From JAFEBO01 sp036392375 (GTDB lineage: Bacteria; Planctomycetota; Phycisphaerae; Phycisphaerales; UBA1924), in the NCBI GenBank assembly GCA_036392375.1, contig DASVYC010000091.1, positions 1-59,842 of the forward strand: a DNA stretch of 59,842 bases. Reading direction: 5' to 3'. Below, piece by piece: positions 24,035 to 33,115 of the stretch. The notes beneath the pieces are model-generated. The model was not told the DNA's origin, searched no databases, and saw only the letters and a program-made list of their open reading frames with translations. The first letter of the stretch is position 1. The number at the start of each line of letters is the position of its first letter. Both the position numbers and the translations under genes were made by a program.

Positions 24035-26719
24035 ATGTCGCTCAAGCAGTACATCCGCAAGCGGGACTTCTCCATGACCCCCGAGCCGAGCGGTGCAGGC
24101 CGGAGCTCAACATCCAAGACGCGCACCAGAAGCACGAAGGCCGTCGATTCCGCGAACGGCTTGAGCTTCGTCGTGCAGAAACACGACGCCACCCGACTGC
24201 ACTACGACTTTCGACTTGAACTCAACGGCGTGCTCAAGTCCTGGGCGGTTCCAAAAGGCCCCTCGCTCGATCCCAAGGACAAGAGGCTCGCGGTTGAAGT
24301 CGAAGATCACCCGCTCGACTACGGCGGGTTTGAGGGAGTGATCCCCTACGGCCAGTACGGCGGCGGCACGGTCATGCTCTGGGACCGAGGCACGTGGTCG
24401 CCCCTCGACGCGGATCCAGAGGCCGCACTCCGCAAGGGACGGTTGAAGTTCGTGCTCCAGGGCGAGCGTCTGCGCGGGCAGTGGACGCTGACCCGTATGC
24501 CGAACCGCGGCAAGCACGAGAAGCACAATTGGCTGCTCATCAAACACCCAGACGAAGATGCCCGCTCCAATGGAGCCGCACTCACGGAGCGCGAAGTCAG
24601 CAGCGTCGCCACGAGACGAAACCTCGACGCAATCGCGAAAGCAGGCGGCCAGGCGCGCAAGCGCGGCAACGAAGCGAGCCAGAAGCCTCCGACGCGGGCC
24701 AAGCTGGCCAACGCCACGATTCCGCGTGGGATCGCGCCGCAGCTTTGCACCCTCGCCGATCACACGCCCGGTGGACCCGGATGGTTGCACGAGATCAAGT
24801 TCGATGGCTACCGCTTGATAGCCGAACTCGCGGACAAGCAGGTCCGCCTTGTCACCCGCGCGGGAAAGGACTGGACCGCGAAGTTCGGACCCATCGCCGA
24901 CGCGATCGCGGCGCTGCCTTGCAAGCAAGCGGTGCTCGACGGCGAGGCGGTGATCCTCGACAAGAACGGGCGTACGCATTTCCAGGGCCTACAGCAGGCG
25001 ATCAAGCAGCAGAGGTTCTCCACGCTCACGTTCTTTGTGTTCGATCTGCTCTTCCTCGACGGCGTTGACCTTCGGCATCAGCCGCTGCTTGAACGCAAGC
25101 GGGCGTTGCAATCGCTTCTGGGCACGCCCACAAAGAAGTCCACTCTGCGATACAGCGATCATGTCGAGGGCGACGGGTCGGATGTCCAGCTCAACGCCTG
25201 TCGCTTGGGCCTAGAGGGGATCATCTCCAAGCGAGCGGACGGACCGTACACGTCGGGACGGACCAAGACCTGGCTCAAGATCAAGTGCGGCCGTCGCCAG
25301 GAGTTTGTCGTGGTGGGATGGACGGCGCCTGGTGGAAGCCGCACGAACTTCGGTGCCCTCCTGCTCGCCGCTCACGACGCCGACGGCAAGCTCGTGTACA
25401 CCGGCAAAGTGGGGACCGGATTCGACGAATCCACTCTGCGTTCCTTGGGACGAAAGCTGGATGCGCTGCGCGTGAGCACGCACCCGCTCGACACTCCGCC
25501 CCCGCACGAGGAAACACGCAACGCTCGCTGGGTGCGTCCCGTGTTGGTTGCGGAAATCGCGTTCTCGGAGTGGCCCGAAGATCTCCGACTCCGGCACCCG
25601 GCCTTTCAGGGGTTGCGGGTGGACAAGGCCTCGGAGGACGTGCGCATCGAGCGGGAGCGACCGGCCGAGTGGCTTAAGGCGGCAGCCGAGAAGGAAGTGC
25701 AGGCCGAGGTGAACAAGCCGCTGATCACGAAAGCAAGACCCAAGTCACAGTCCAAATCCAAGACGAACTCGGAGCGCAAGTCCGCTCCGCCGCGGCGCGG
25801 GCCCGCCTTCTCCAACGGGTCCGGCTCATCGATCGAGATCGCCGGGGTCACCATCACCCACGCCGATCGCGTGATCTTCCCAGACTGTGGCGTGACCAAG
25901 GGAGACCTCGCGCGATACTACGAATCGGTCGCCGAGCTGCTCCTGCCGTTCTTGGTTCAACGCCCGCTCAGCGTGGTCCGCTGCATGAAGGGCATCGCAG
26001 GTGCGTGCTTCTTTCAGAAGCACCTCCATGAGACCTTCGCGGATCCCGTCCGCTCGATCCGCGTCAAGGAGAAGGAGGACACGGGCCTGTACATCTCGGT
26101 CGATTCGGTGGAAGGGCTTGTCACGCTCGTCCAGATGGGCGTGATCGAGATACATCCGTGGGGCTCGCGATCAGAAGACCTGGAGCATCCGGATCAGATC
26201 ACCATCGATCTGGATCCCGGACCGGGCGTTGGCTTCGATCGCGCCAAGCAAGGCGCTCAGGATGTGCGGGCGATGCTGCGCGAGAAGAAGATGGAGTCGT
26301 TTGTGAAGCTCTCCGGCGGCAAAGGGTTACACGTTGTGGCACCGTTGTCCCGAGAGATGACCTGGGACGAGGCCAAGGCGTTTGCCAGCGACATCGCGCA
26401 GAGGCTCGCCACCGAACGGCCGAGCCTCTACGTCGCGAACATGAGCAAAGCCAAGCGTCACGGCAAGATCTTCGTCGATTACCTTCGCAACGGCCGCGGC
26501 GCGACATCGGTGGCTCCATATACCGTGCGAGCCCGTCCCGGCGCTCCGATCGCGATGCCGATCACGTGGGAAGAGTTGCCCGCGATGAAGGCGGCGAACC
26601 AGTTCACCGTGTCGGATGTTCTCGATCAGCCTCTCTCACCACGACCCGCCTGGCCCGCGTTCGGTCAACCCACACGCCCGGCACGGAAGCGTCGCTCGAC
26701 TACGCGAGGTGAAGGCTGA
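24035..26719 (+). CDS. ligD: Multifunctional ATP-dependent DNA ligase D
   Basis: 894 residues, domains PE-LIG-POL (the Pseudomonas order, not the mycobacterial POL-PE-LIG). PE phosphoesterase at about 42-165 (FVVQKHDATRLHYDFRLELN with catalytic His/Asp). Ligase at about 225-545, with nucleotidyl-accepting Lys255 in LHEIKFDGYR and the motifs DGEAV and EGIISKRADGPY. A Lys/Ser linker leads to the archaeo-eukaryotic primase-like POL domain at about 605-885, with catalytic DLDPGPG (Asp725, Asp727) and SGGKGLHVVAPL. The ATG at 24035 is preferred; a GTG at 24014 abutting the ku stop is possible. Acts with Ku to trim, fill and seal double-strand breaks. Confidence 0.97.
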   Translation: MSLKQYIRKRDFSMTPEPSGAGRSSTSKTRTRSTKAVDSANGLSFVVQKHDATRLHYDFRLELNGVLKSWAVPKGPSLDPKDKRLAVEVEDHPLDYGGFEGVIPYGQYGGGTVMLWDRGTWSPLDADPEAALRKGRLKFVLQGERLRGQWTLTRMPNRGKHEKHNWLLIKHPDEDARSNGAALTEREVSSVATRRNLDAIAKAGGQARKRGNEASQKPPTRAKLANATIPRGIAPQLCTLADHTPGGPGWLHEIKFDGYRLIAELADKQVRLVTRAGKDWTAKFGPIADAIAALPCKQAVLDGEAVILDKNGRTHFQGLQQAIKQQRFSTLTFFVFDLLFLDGVDLRHQPLLERKRALQSLLGTPTKKSTLRYSDHVEGDGSDVQLNACRLGLEGIISKRADGPYTSGRTKTWLKIKCGRRQEFVVVGWTAPGGSRTNFGALLLAAHDADGKLVYTGKVGTGFDESTLRSLGRKLDALRVSTHPLDTPPPHEETRNARWVRPVLVAEIAFSEWPEDLRLRHPAFQGLRVDKASEDVRIERERPAEWLKAAAEKEVQAEVNKPLITKARPKSQSKSKTNSERKSAPPRRGPAFSNGSGSSIEIAGVTITHADRVIFPDCGVTKGDLARYYESVAELLLPFLVQRPLSVVRCMKGIAGACFFQKHLHETFADPVRSIRVKEKEDTGLYISVDSVEGLVTLVQMGVIEIHPWGSRSEDLEHPDQITIDLDPGPGVGFDRAKQGAQDVRAMLREKKMESFVKLSGGKGLHVVAPLSREMTWDEAKAFASDIAQRLATERPSLYVANMSKAKRHGKIFVDYLRNGRGATSVAPYTVRARPGAPIAMPITWEELPAMKAANQFTVSDVLDQPLSPRPAWPAFGQPTRPARKRRSTTRGEG

Positions 26720-26741
26720 CCGTGCAACGGCCGGGAGGGCC

Positions 26742-28385
26742 TCAGGATGCGTTAGTGGACGCCCCGCTCGTCGAGGCGACAGGTGGAAGGTCATCGATCG
26801 CGGGTCCCATGAGCACTTTCCCGAACGCATCGAACCGGCTGCCGTGACACGGACAGTCCCAGCTCTTCTCGATCTGGTTCCAGTGCACCACGCACTTGAG
26901 GTGCGTGCAGACCGCGGAGCACTCGTGCACACGACCTTTCTCGTCGCGATAGCACGCGATCTTGTGCGTGCCGCGGTTCAGGACGGCACCGCTTCCGAGC
27001 GGGATCTCCTCCGGACGTGAACGCTCGGATTTCTTGAGATAGTCCAGGAAGTGGCCTGCCGCGGCGGCGTTCTCCTTTGCGAACTCGACCGCGGTGCCGA
27101 GCGAGTGGAACGGCTTGCGCGTGGGGCTGTAGAGCGTCGCCCACCGGTTCACCTGCTCGTCGCGACGCCCCGGGCCGCCTCGCACGATGAGATCGCAGAC
27201 CAACAGGGCACCGAGCGTGCCCCCGGTCAGGCCCATGCCGCTGTCGCCGGTGATCACAAAGCACGCGGAGTGCCCGCTCGATGGCACGCGGCCTATGAAC
27301 GCGACGCCGTCGTTGGGTTCGACGACCTGGCCGGACCACCGATCTACGACCTTGCCGAGCCCACGCTCGGGCATGAAGTGCTCACGGGCCCAGCGTTCGA
27401 GCCGATCGAAGGCTGCGTGGGGCTGTGCGTCAGATTCCTCCGCAACCCCCACGCGGTGATCCTCGCCTCCAACGAGCAGCATCTCGGATTCCTTGCCGTC
27501 TCGGATTGTCTTGTGGACACGCACAAAGTGATACGGATCTGCGGTGTCCCAGTACAGCGCATCGGTCACACCGCCGCGAGGGAGCTCGAGCGAGATCATG
27601 AAGGTGCGATACGCGACCTGCTTGGTGTACACGCCCATCCAGTTGTTGATCGGGCTGGGCACGTTCGTGGCGGCAACGCCGAAGTTGGCAGTGACGCGCA
27701 CCCCGTCGGCAAGCTTCGCGACCACTCCATCATCGCCCGTCAGGTCCATGACGCGTGTGCCACAGCAGATCCGCACGCCGAGTTTCTCGGCGACGGCCGC
27801 CAGCTGAACGATGTACTGCAGCGGATGGAACCTCGCCTGACGTGGGAAGCGCAGACACGGCGCCGCCGCGAAGCCGATGGTCGGTGCCCGACCCTGCAGT
27901 TCCACGCCCAGAAAGCCGGCCCGCCTGGCGGCGGCGCACTCCTCATCAAGAGCGGGGCCGCTTCGCAGGGCGTCCTGAAAGAGCAACCCGTCGAGCCGCG
28001 CGAAGCCACATTCGATCCCTTCCTCCCGCACCACCCGCTCGATGAAGTCGATCGCCGCCGCGTGGCTCTCATACTGGATGCGAGCCGCGTCCGCGCCGAG
28101 GTGTCGTTCGATGTGGACGAAGCGGTCGTCGATTGCCGAGGCAAGATGGGCGCTGGTGCGTCCGGTCTCGCCGCCCGCGACCGGCTTCTCGTCAAGGACA
28201 ATGACGCTCTTGCCATGGCGTGCCAAGAGATACGCGACGGTGATACCGGCGATACCGGCGCCCACCACGCAAACATCCGCGTGCGCATCACGCTCCAAGC
28301 GGCCGCGCTGTGGGACCCGGGCGTCGGCGTACCACACCGGAGTGGTCACGCCGGATGTATGAGACGAGTCGTTGCGCTCGTGCAT
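26742..28385 (-). CDS. FAD-dependent oxidoreductase fused to a C-terminal Rieske domain
   Basis: 547 residues. DAO-type flavin fold at about 35-400 (DVCVVGAGIAGITVAYLLAR, IVLDEKPVAGGETGRTSAHL), then a Rieske [2Fe-2S] domain at about 455-530 with CTHLKC and CPCHGSRFD supplying the Cys/His ligands. GGAGG precedes the ATG. This fusion is widespread but uncharacterised; electrons could pass between flavin and cluster. It is the last gene of a minus-strand unit, 11 bases after the globin lipoprotein gene, so the globin may be its redox or oxygen partner (inference). Confidence 0.92.
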   Translation of the reverse strand: MHERNDSSHTSGVTTPVWYADARVPQRGRLERDAHADVCVVGAGIAGITVAYLLARHGKSVIVLDEKPVAGGETGRTSAHLASAIDDRFVHIERHLGADAARIQYESHAAAIDFIERVVREEGIECGFARLDGLLFQDALRSGPALDEECAAARRAGFLGVELQGRAPTIGFAAAPCLRFPRQARFHPLQYIVQLAAVAEKLGVRICCGTRVMDLTGDDGVVAKLADGVRVTANFGVAATNVPSPINNWMGVYTKQVAYRTFMISLELPRGGVTDALYWDTADPYHFVRVHKTIRDGKESEMLLVGGEDHRVGVAEESDAQPHAAFDRLERWAREHFMPERGLGKVVDRWSGQVVEPNDGVAFIGRVPSSGHSACFVITGDSGMGLTGGTLGALLVCDLIVRGGPGRRDEQVNRWATLYSPTRKPFHSLGTAVEFAKENAAAAGHFLDYLKKSERSRPEEIPLGSGAVLNRGTHKIACYRDEKGRVHECSAVCTHLKCVVHWNQIEKSWDCPCHGSRFDAFGKVLMGPAIDDLPPVASTSGASTNAS

Positions 28386-28396
28386 AGCCGCCTCCG

Positions 28397-28996
28397 CTAC
28401 AGCTTCTCCACGATCTGCTTGCGGGTTGTCTCGACGATGGCCAGCAGATCGCGTTGCTCGTTGGGACCGATGCTGAGTCGGTCCATCGACGCCTTGATGT
28501 CACCCACAGCGGCGTCGAACTCGTCGTTGGTGATCTTCATGCCTTTATGCACCACACCGAGGTCCCGACCGCCGTACTGGGCCGGGCCGCCCGTCGCGAG
28601 CGTGAGGAACTCCACCATGTGCGTTTTGAAGCGATCCACGTTCTCGGGTGTGGCCTTCCAGGGCGTGACCTTTCCGCCAAACCAGTTCTTGGAGACGTTG
28701 TCGCGGGAGAAGTTCACGCGCGGGTCGGCGATGATGCGTGCGGTGCTGTCTTCCACGATGTCGATGATGACCGGACGTCCGCCGAGCCGCACATACAGCG
28801 GCGCATCCGCGGCAGTCTCCGAACCGGACGTCTCTTCTGAACCGACGCGCATCTCGGCCCGGCGATCCGCCTCGGGGCTGCCCGAGGCCGGGGGGCGTCG
28901 CTGGCTTGAGCCGCCGCAGCCGCTCAGAACAAGCGAGAGGATCGCGGCGCCCAGCCGCAGCACGCGTACGACATGGATCACAAGACGCGGGTTCAT
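28397..28996 (-). CDS. Group 1 truncated-globin-like lipoprotein
   Basis: 199 residues. Signal sequence with lipobox SLVLSGC (Cys27), a disordered Arg/Pro/Ser linker, then a truncated-globin fold from about residue 66: LYVRLGGRPVIIDIVEDSTA (helices A/B/E start), NFSRDN, FKTHMVEFLTLATGGPAQYG and GVVHKGMKITNDEFDAAVGD. That last segment carries the proximal-His position of TrHb1. Globins of this group bind heme and handle O2 or NO, usually in the cytoplasm; here the lipobox predicts export and membrane anchoring. ATGA overlap with the upstream DUF748 gene. Confidence 0.88.
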   Translation of the reverse strand: MNPRLVIHVVRVLRLGAAILSLVLSGCGGSSQRRPPASGSPEADRRAEMRVGSEETSGSETAADAPLYVRLGGRPVIIDIVEDSTARIIADPRVNFSRDNVSKNWFGGKVTPWKATPENVDRFKTHMVEFLTLATGGPAQYGGRDLGVVHKGMKITNDEFDAAVGDIKASMDRLSIGPNEQRDLLAIVETTRKQIVEKL

Positions 28997-30144
28997 GGGT
29001 TCTCCGTTTCGGTGCGGCGGGGTCGTGAGCTCGCGGCCTGGGGAGCCATGTTCCCCTCGAGATTGGGCAGGTACGCCTGCACGAAGGCGTTGCGCAGCGT
29101 GTTCAGAACAATCTCCAGCACGCTCGTGCGTGGATCGTCCAGATCGCCCCGGATGGCAAACCTGGTTCCGAACTGGTCGCGCGGCGGATTGGTGAGCACG
29201 GTGCCCACCGCTCCGGCGAGCGACTGCCAGATGAACTCCAGGGGGTTGTTCTTGCGGACGTCGTCCGGCCCCAAGATGGTCGCGTCGCGAAACAGTGGCT
29301 TGGCGTAGCCGTCGAGCAGGCCGTCGCGCGCGGTGAGCTCTACCACAAAGTCAAATCGGCCTCCCTCAAAGTCAAAGCCTCCGTATGCCCGCGCCATGGA
29401 GTTGAGCTTTGTGACGTCCATGTCGACGAGTTTGGCCGCCAACTCGAAGGTGGGACGGTACTCGTCGGGGTTGAGACGCATATCCAGCTCGACGCGCCCG
29501 CTGTCCATGGCCTTGGCGCGACCGGTGACCGTCGCGAGGAGCGGATCCACCGTGTTCTGAACGTTGGTCAGGTTGGACACAGTGAGGTGCAGATCGGTGA
29601 GGTACACATCCACCGATGGTCGCTCGTGGAACGCCTGGAAATGGACCTCGCCGTCGACCAGTTCGACCTTGTCCAGCCGGAACGGGAACAGCTTGCGCAT
29701 CATCGCGAGCCACGGCTGGTGAGCCCCGGACTGCGACTCCGCGGGCGTGGGGCCGTCCACAAAGTGGACCTGGGGCGTGTCAAGCCGCAGCTTGCCTCGC
29801 ACGGTCCCGTTGAGCAGCGAGCTCCAATCCACCGAGATATCAATCCGCTGAACGTCCACGAAGGGCACCGGGAGTCGTGCCGTGGATTTCACGATCCGCA
29901 CACCCTTGATGGAGTACGCCCCGCGCCACAGGTTCAGATCGACATCTTCCACGCGACCGGTGTAGTCCGCGGGCTGAGCGAGAACATCGTTGATGTGGTC
30001 GCGCACCAGACTGGGGAGCATAAGCCGTAACACTCCCAGTCCGGCAACGGCCACCAGCGCCAGGACCACCATTGCGCGGAGTACCCGACGGCGGCGCGGC
30101 GAACGAGGTTGAGCGGTGTCCGTCGCGATGGTCAAGCGTCTCAC
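28993..30144 (-). CDS. DUF748/AsmA-like membrane-anchored protein
   Basis: 383 residues from a GTG. One N-terminal transmembrane helix (AMVVLALVAVAGLGVLRLML), then a long periplasmic beta-rich region with the DUF748 pattern (YTGRVEDVDLNLWRGAYSIK, GVRIVKS, VDISVDWSSLLNG-like strand, FRLDKVELVDGEVHFQAF). The AsmA/DUF748 class forms lipid-transfer bridges or envelope scaffolds. No clear Shine-Dalgarno. First gene of the operon, with a CTCAC-N6-CTCAC box 73 bases upstream. Confidence 0.85.
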   Translation of the reverse strand: MRRLTIATDTAQPRSPRRRRVLRAMVVLALVAVAGLGVLRLMLPSLVRDHINDVLAQPADYTGRVEDVDLNLWRGAYSIKGVRIVKSTARLPVPFVDVQRIDISVDWSSLLNGTVRGKLRLDTPQVHFVDGPTPAESQSGAHQPWLAMMRKLFPFRLDKVELVDGEVHFQAFHERPSVDVYLTDLHLTVSNLTNVQNTVDPLLATVTGRAKAMDSGRVELDMRLNPDEYRPTFELAAKLVDMDVTKLNSMARAYGGFDFEGGRFDFVVELTARDGLLDGYAKPLFRDATILGPDDVRKNNPLEFIWQSLAGAVGTVLTNPPRDQFGTRFAIRGDLDDPRTSVLEIVLNTLRNAFVQAYLPNLEGNMAPQAASSRPRRTETENP

Positions 30145-30216
30145 GAAGGCCGCACGAGGCGGCCGGCAAGTAGGGCGATTGCGTTACCGCAGTCTGCGAA
30201 GGGATGCGGGATGGAC

Positions 30217-30232
30217 GTGAGTGTTCCGTGAG
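30217..30232 (-). promoter_or_regulatory. CTCAC-N6-CTCAC box upstream of the DUF748-globin-Rieske operon
   Basis: Minus strand: CTCAC (30232-30228) and CTCAC (30221-30217), 11 bp apart, 73 bases before the GTG at 30144. The orientation points to the minus-strand operon rather than the plus-strand gene at 30316. Confidence 0.55.
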
Positions 30233-30315
30233 ATGGCGTTTACCAGTCGCATCGCGATGACCGCAAGCTCTATTCCTTTCATGCCGCCTTCAGGTGATCC
30301 TCACCGCTCCCGGTC

Positions 30316-31485
30316 ATGCTCGCCCCGATGTCAAAGAAAGCCAAGAAGACCTCCTCTGCAACCGGCTCGAGCGTGCAGAGCGCCCCACGCACGCGATATG
30401 CCGTCGTCGGGCTCGGGCACATCGCGCAGGCGGCGGTACTCCCGGCCTTCTCGCACGCGCGGTCCAACTCCGAGCTTGTCGCACTGGTGTCGAGCGACGA
30501 CAAGAAGCTTCAGGAACTCGGAAAGATGTACAAGCTCTCGGCCCTCTACGGGTACGACGGGCTGGAGGAGTGCATCGCCCAGGAAAAGATCAACGCGGTC
30601 TACATAGCGACTCCCAACTCCGAGCACGTACCCATGGTCGAGGCCGCGGCACGTGCCGGGGCCCATGTCCTGTGCGAGAAGCCCCTGGGTGTCACGGAGC
30701 GCGAATGCCGCCGCATGATCGACGTGTGCGAGGAAGCCGGCGTGAAGCTCATGACCGCCTACCGGTTGCACTTCGACCCTGCCAACCTGCGGGCCATCGA
30801 GGTTGTCAAGGCGGGTGACATCGGCGAGCCGAGGCATTTCGTCGCGTCCTTCACATACCAGATCAAGGATGGCGAGAACATCCGCCTACAGGCCAAGTAC
30901 GGCGGCGGGCCGCTCCTGGACATCGGCATCTACTGCGTCAATGCCGCACGCTCGCTCTTTCGCGCCGAACCCGTCGAGGTCCACGCGTGGTCGACGCGGT
31001 CCAAGGACGCGCGTTTCCGCGAGGTCGATGAGACCGTCATCGGCATGCTCCGCTTCCCCGGCGACCGGACCGCGGTCTTCACCTGCAGCTTCGGGCTCTC
31101 GACATCGAGTTGGTTCGAGCTGCTTGGCACCGAGGGCGGCGTGTGCCTCGACAACGCCTTCGATTACTCCGAGAAGACCGAGATCACGGTGACCAAGAAC
31201 GACAAGTCACGCACCAGCGTTGTTGGCAAGCGCGATCAGTTCGCCGCCGAGTTAATCTATTTCTCGGATTGCATCCAGAACAAGCGCGCGCCAGAGCCCT
31301 CGGGATGGGAAGGACTCGCCGACGTGAGAGTCCTGCAGGCTCTGCGCCAGTCCATCGCCCGCGAGACGCCGCTGCTCCTTCGGCCGTCGCGCTTCTCGCG
31401 TCACCCGTCGCCTCAGCATCGCATCGTCCGCCCGCCCGTTCCTCGCGAACCCAAGCTGGTGAACGCGGCGTCCGCTTCGGAGTAA
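30316..31485 (+). CDS. Gfo/Idh/MocA-family oxidoreductase
   Basis: 389 residues from the ATG at 30316 (a second ATG at 30328 gives MSKKAKKTSS). NAD(P) fold TRYAVVGLGHIAQAAVLPAF, the family signature CEKPLGVTERECRRM, and the C-terminal domain with GGGPLLDIGIYCVNAARSLF. It resembles glucose-fructose oxidoreductase-like sugar dehydrogenases, but substrate and cofactor preference are not readable. The Pro/Arg-rich tail (residues 350-389) is extra. No signal peptide. Confidence 0.9.
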   Translation: MLAPMSKKAKKTSSATGSSVQSAPRTRYAVVGLGHIAQAAVLPAFSHARSNSELVALVSSDDKKLQELGKMYKLSALYGYDGLEECIAQEKINAVYIATPNSEHVPMVEAAARAGAHVLCEKPLGVTERECRRMIDVCEEAGVKLMTAYRLHFDPANLRAIEVVKAGDIGEPRHFVASFTYQIKDGENIRLQAKYGGGPLLDIGIYCVNAARSLFRAEPVEVHAWSTRSKDARFREVDETVIGMLRFPGDRTAVFTCSFGLSTSSWFELLGTEGGVCLDNAFDYSEKTEITVTKNDKSRTSVVGKRDQFAAELIYFSDCIQNKRAPEPSGWEGLADVRVLQALRQSIARETPLLLRPSRFSRHPSPQHRIVRPPVPREPKLVNAASASE

Positions 31486-31628
31486 CCCGCCGCAACCGCG
31501 GCGTCCTCGGGAACAAAGTGACCGGAAGCTGCAGCGCCGGGAACCGGTGAAGTCAGCCCAGCAGCTTCCGATGAGTTGGCGCCACGAACGGGCTGGCTTC
31601 CGGGGCATCATTAGAAGGGAAATCAGTT

Positions 31629-32936
31629 ATGGCACGTGATGATTATGACGACGATCGTGGTCGCAGGTCGAGCACCCGCGGCGGCACGTCTGAGCGCGGT
31701 TCACGCGGCTCCTCCGGTCGGCATCAGTCATGGGATGAGGAAGACAGCGACTCTCAGAGCCGCCGCGGCTCGATGTCCGGCTCGTACGACGACGAGGGCG
31801 ATCGTGAATTGCACTCCCGTGATGAGCACGGCCAGTTCAGCGGCGACAGCGGACGCTCCAACTACTACGACGAAGATCATGAGGGCGACTACGAGTCCAG
31901 CTCTCGCAGCTCGGGCCGTTCCAGCTCGTATGACGACGACGACGAGGACGGCGGACGCTCCGGCAGTCAGCGCTCGTCGCACAGGTACGACGACGACACG
32001 GAAAGCGATCGTGGCGGGAGCAGCCACGGTCAGGCCCGCGACGAGTTCGGCCACTTCTCGGGCGAGGACGACGACGAGGACTCCGGCTCGAGCCGACGGA
32101 GCGGATCCTCGCGTCAATCAAGCGACGACGACGATGACGACAATGACCGCGGGTCGCACCGCTCGTCCAACCGTTCGGGCTCATCGAGTCGATCGAACTC
32201 GGACGATGACGATCGGGGCTCGAACAGCCGCAGCCGTTCACGCAGTGAGTATGAACATTCCAATGGCGGCTCATCGGGCGGACGCGGCGGCAGCCGCAGC
32301 GGCAGCCAGTCCCGCGGCGAGTCAGGCCATTTCAGCAGTGGGGGGCGTGGCTCGTCTAGCCGTTCCAGCGACGATGAAGACGACCGCGGCAGCAGCCGTG
32401 GCGGTAATCGCGGCGGCGGTGCGGGGAATCGCTCCCGTGATGAGTCTGGTCAGTTCAGCAGCGGTGGGAGGGGATCTTCTTCCAGCCGCTCGGACGACGA
32501 CGATGATCGCGGCGGACGCAGTGGTCGCGGCGGCAACGGCGGCTCCTCGGGCAACCGCGGCTCCTCCAGCAGCCGTGGATCGTCGGGCAATCGAGGCTCC
32601 TCCAGCAGCCGCGGCTCCTCCAGCAACCAAGGCTCATCGGGTCGGTCCGGCTCGAACAGCGGCGGATCCGGCCGAGGCGGAAACCACAGCGGCGGAGGCC
32701 AGAGCCGCAGCCGCGGCGGAAGCAGCAGCAGCGGGAGCCGCGGAGGGAGCGCTGGAGGTTCACGTGGCGGCAACAGCGGCAGCGCCAGCCCTGGCGGCCA
32801 GGGGTCCCGCTCTGGCAGTCGCGGGAGCTCATCGTCCAGCGGCAGCTCTAGCCGGTCGGGGTCTCAGAGCAGCGGCGGCAGCCGAGGCGGATCCTCGGGT
32901 CGTGGTTCGCGCAGCGGTCAGCACTCCAGCCGCTGA
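31629..32936 (+). CDS. Arg/Ser/Gly/Asp-rich disordered protein with repeated RDExGxF motif
   Basis: 435 residues, AAGGGAAA before the ATG. The first half alternates Ser/Arg blocks with poly-Asp runs (SSRSNSDDDDRGSNSRSRSR); the second half is Gly/Ser/Arg (SSGNRGSSSSRGSSGNRGSS). A short motif recurs four times: SRDEHGQFSG, ARDEFGHFSG, SRGESGHFSS and SRDESGQFSS, spaced over residues 62-280. Such xRDExGxF motifs occur in other bacterial disordered stress proteins. No signal or transmembrane segment. The other plus-strand frame, open over the same span, gives an Ala/Thr-rich artefact. Confidence 0.75.
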   Translation: MARDDYDDDRGRRSSTRGGTSERGSRGSSGRHQSWDEEDSDSQSRRGSMSGSYDDEGDRELHSRDEHGQFSGDSGRSNYYDEDHEGDYESSSRSSGRSSSYDDDDEDGGRSGSQRSSHRYDDDTESDRGGSSHGQARDEFGHFSGEDDDEDSGSSRRSGSSRQSSDDDDDDNDRGSHRSSNRSGSSSRSNSDDDDRGSNSRSRSRSEYEHSNGGSSGGRGGSRSGSQSRGESGHFSSGGRGSSSRSSDDEDDRGSSRGGNRGGGAGNRSRDESGQFSSGGRGSSSSRSDDDDDRGGRSGRGGNGGSSGNRGSSSSRGSSGNRGSSSSRGSSSNQGSSGRSGSNSGGSGRGGNHSGGGQSRSRGGSSSSGSRGGSAGGSRGGNSGSASPGGQGSRSGSRGSSSSSGSSSRSGSQSSGGSRGGSSGRGSRSGQHSSR

Positions 32937-33032
32937 GTGGTGTCGGTGAACATGCTCCTCTCCGCGCGACAGCGCGGCGAGGGGATTGCATCCGGATCCC
33001 CGGATCGGTTGCCGTGAAGAACTGAGTCGCAA

Positions 33033-33048
33033 TTCACAGCCGGCTCAC
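33033..33048 (+). promoter_or_regulatory. TTCAC-N6-CTCAC box
   Basis: TTCAC 33033-33037 and CTCAC 33044-33048, 11 bp apart, with a CTGAG in phase 11 bp before. Ends 68 bases before the ATG at 33116. Confidence 0.6.
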
Positions 33049-33115
33049 TCACGGCTTGGCTCTCATCCCGAACCTTCCTGTTCGGGCATGACCGCCAACC
33101 ACAGGAGTCTCTTTC

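Noticed and set aside
31636..32949. Alternative plus frame of 437 codons over the Arg/Ser/Asp-rich gene
   Set aside because: Ala/Arg/Thr-only product typical of a shifted frame through GC-rich repeats; no ribosome site, whereas the frame from 31629 has one and holds repeated RDExGxF motifs.
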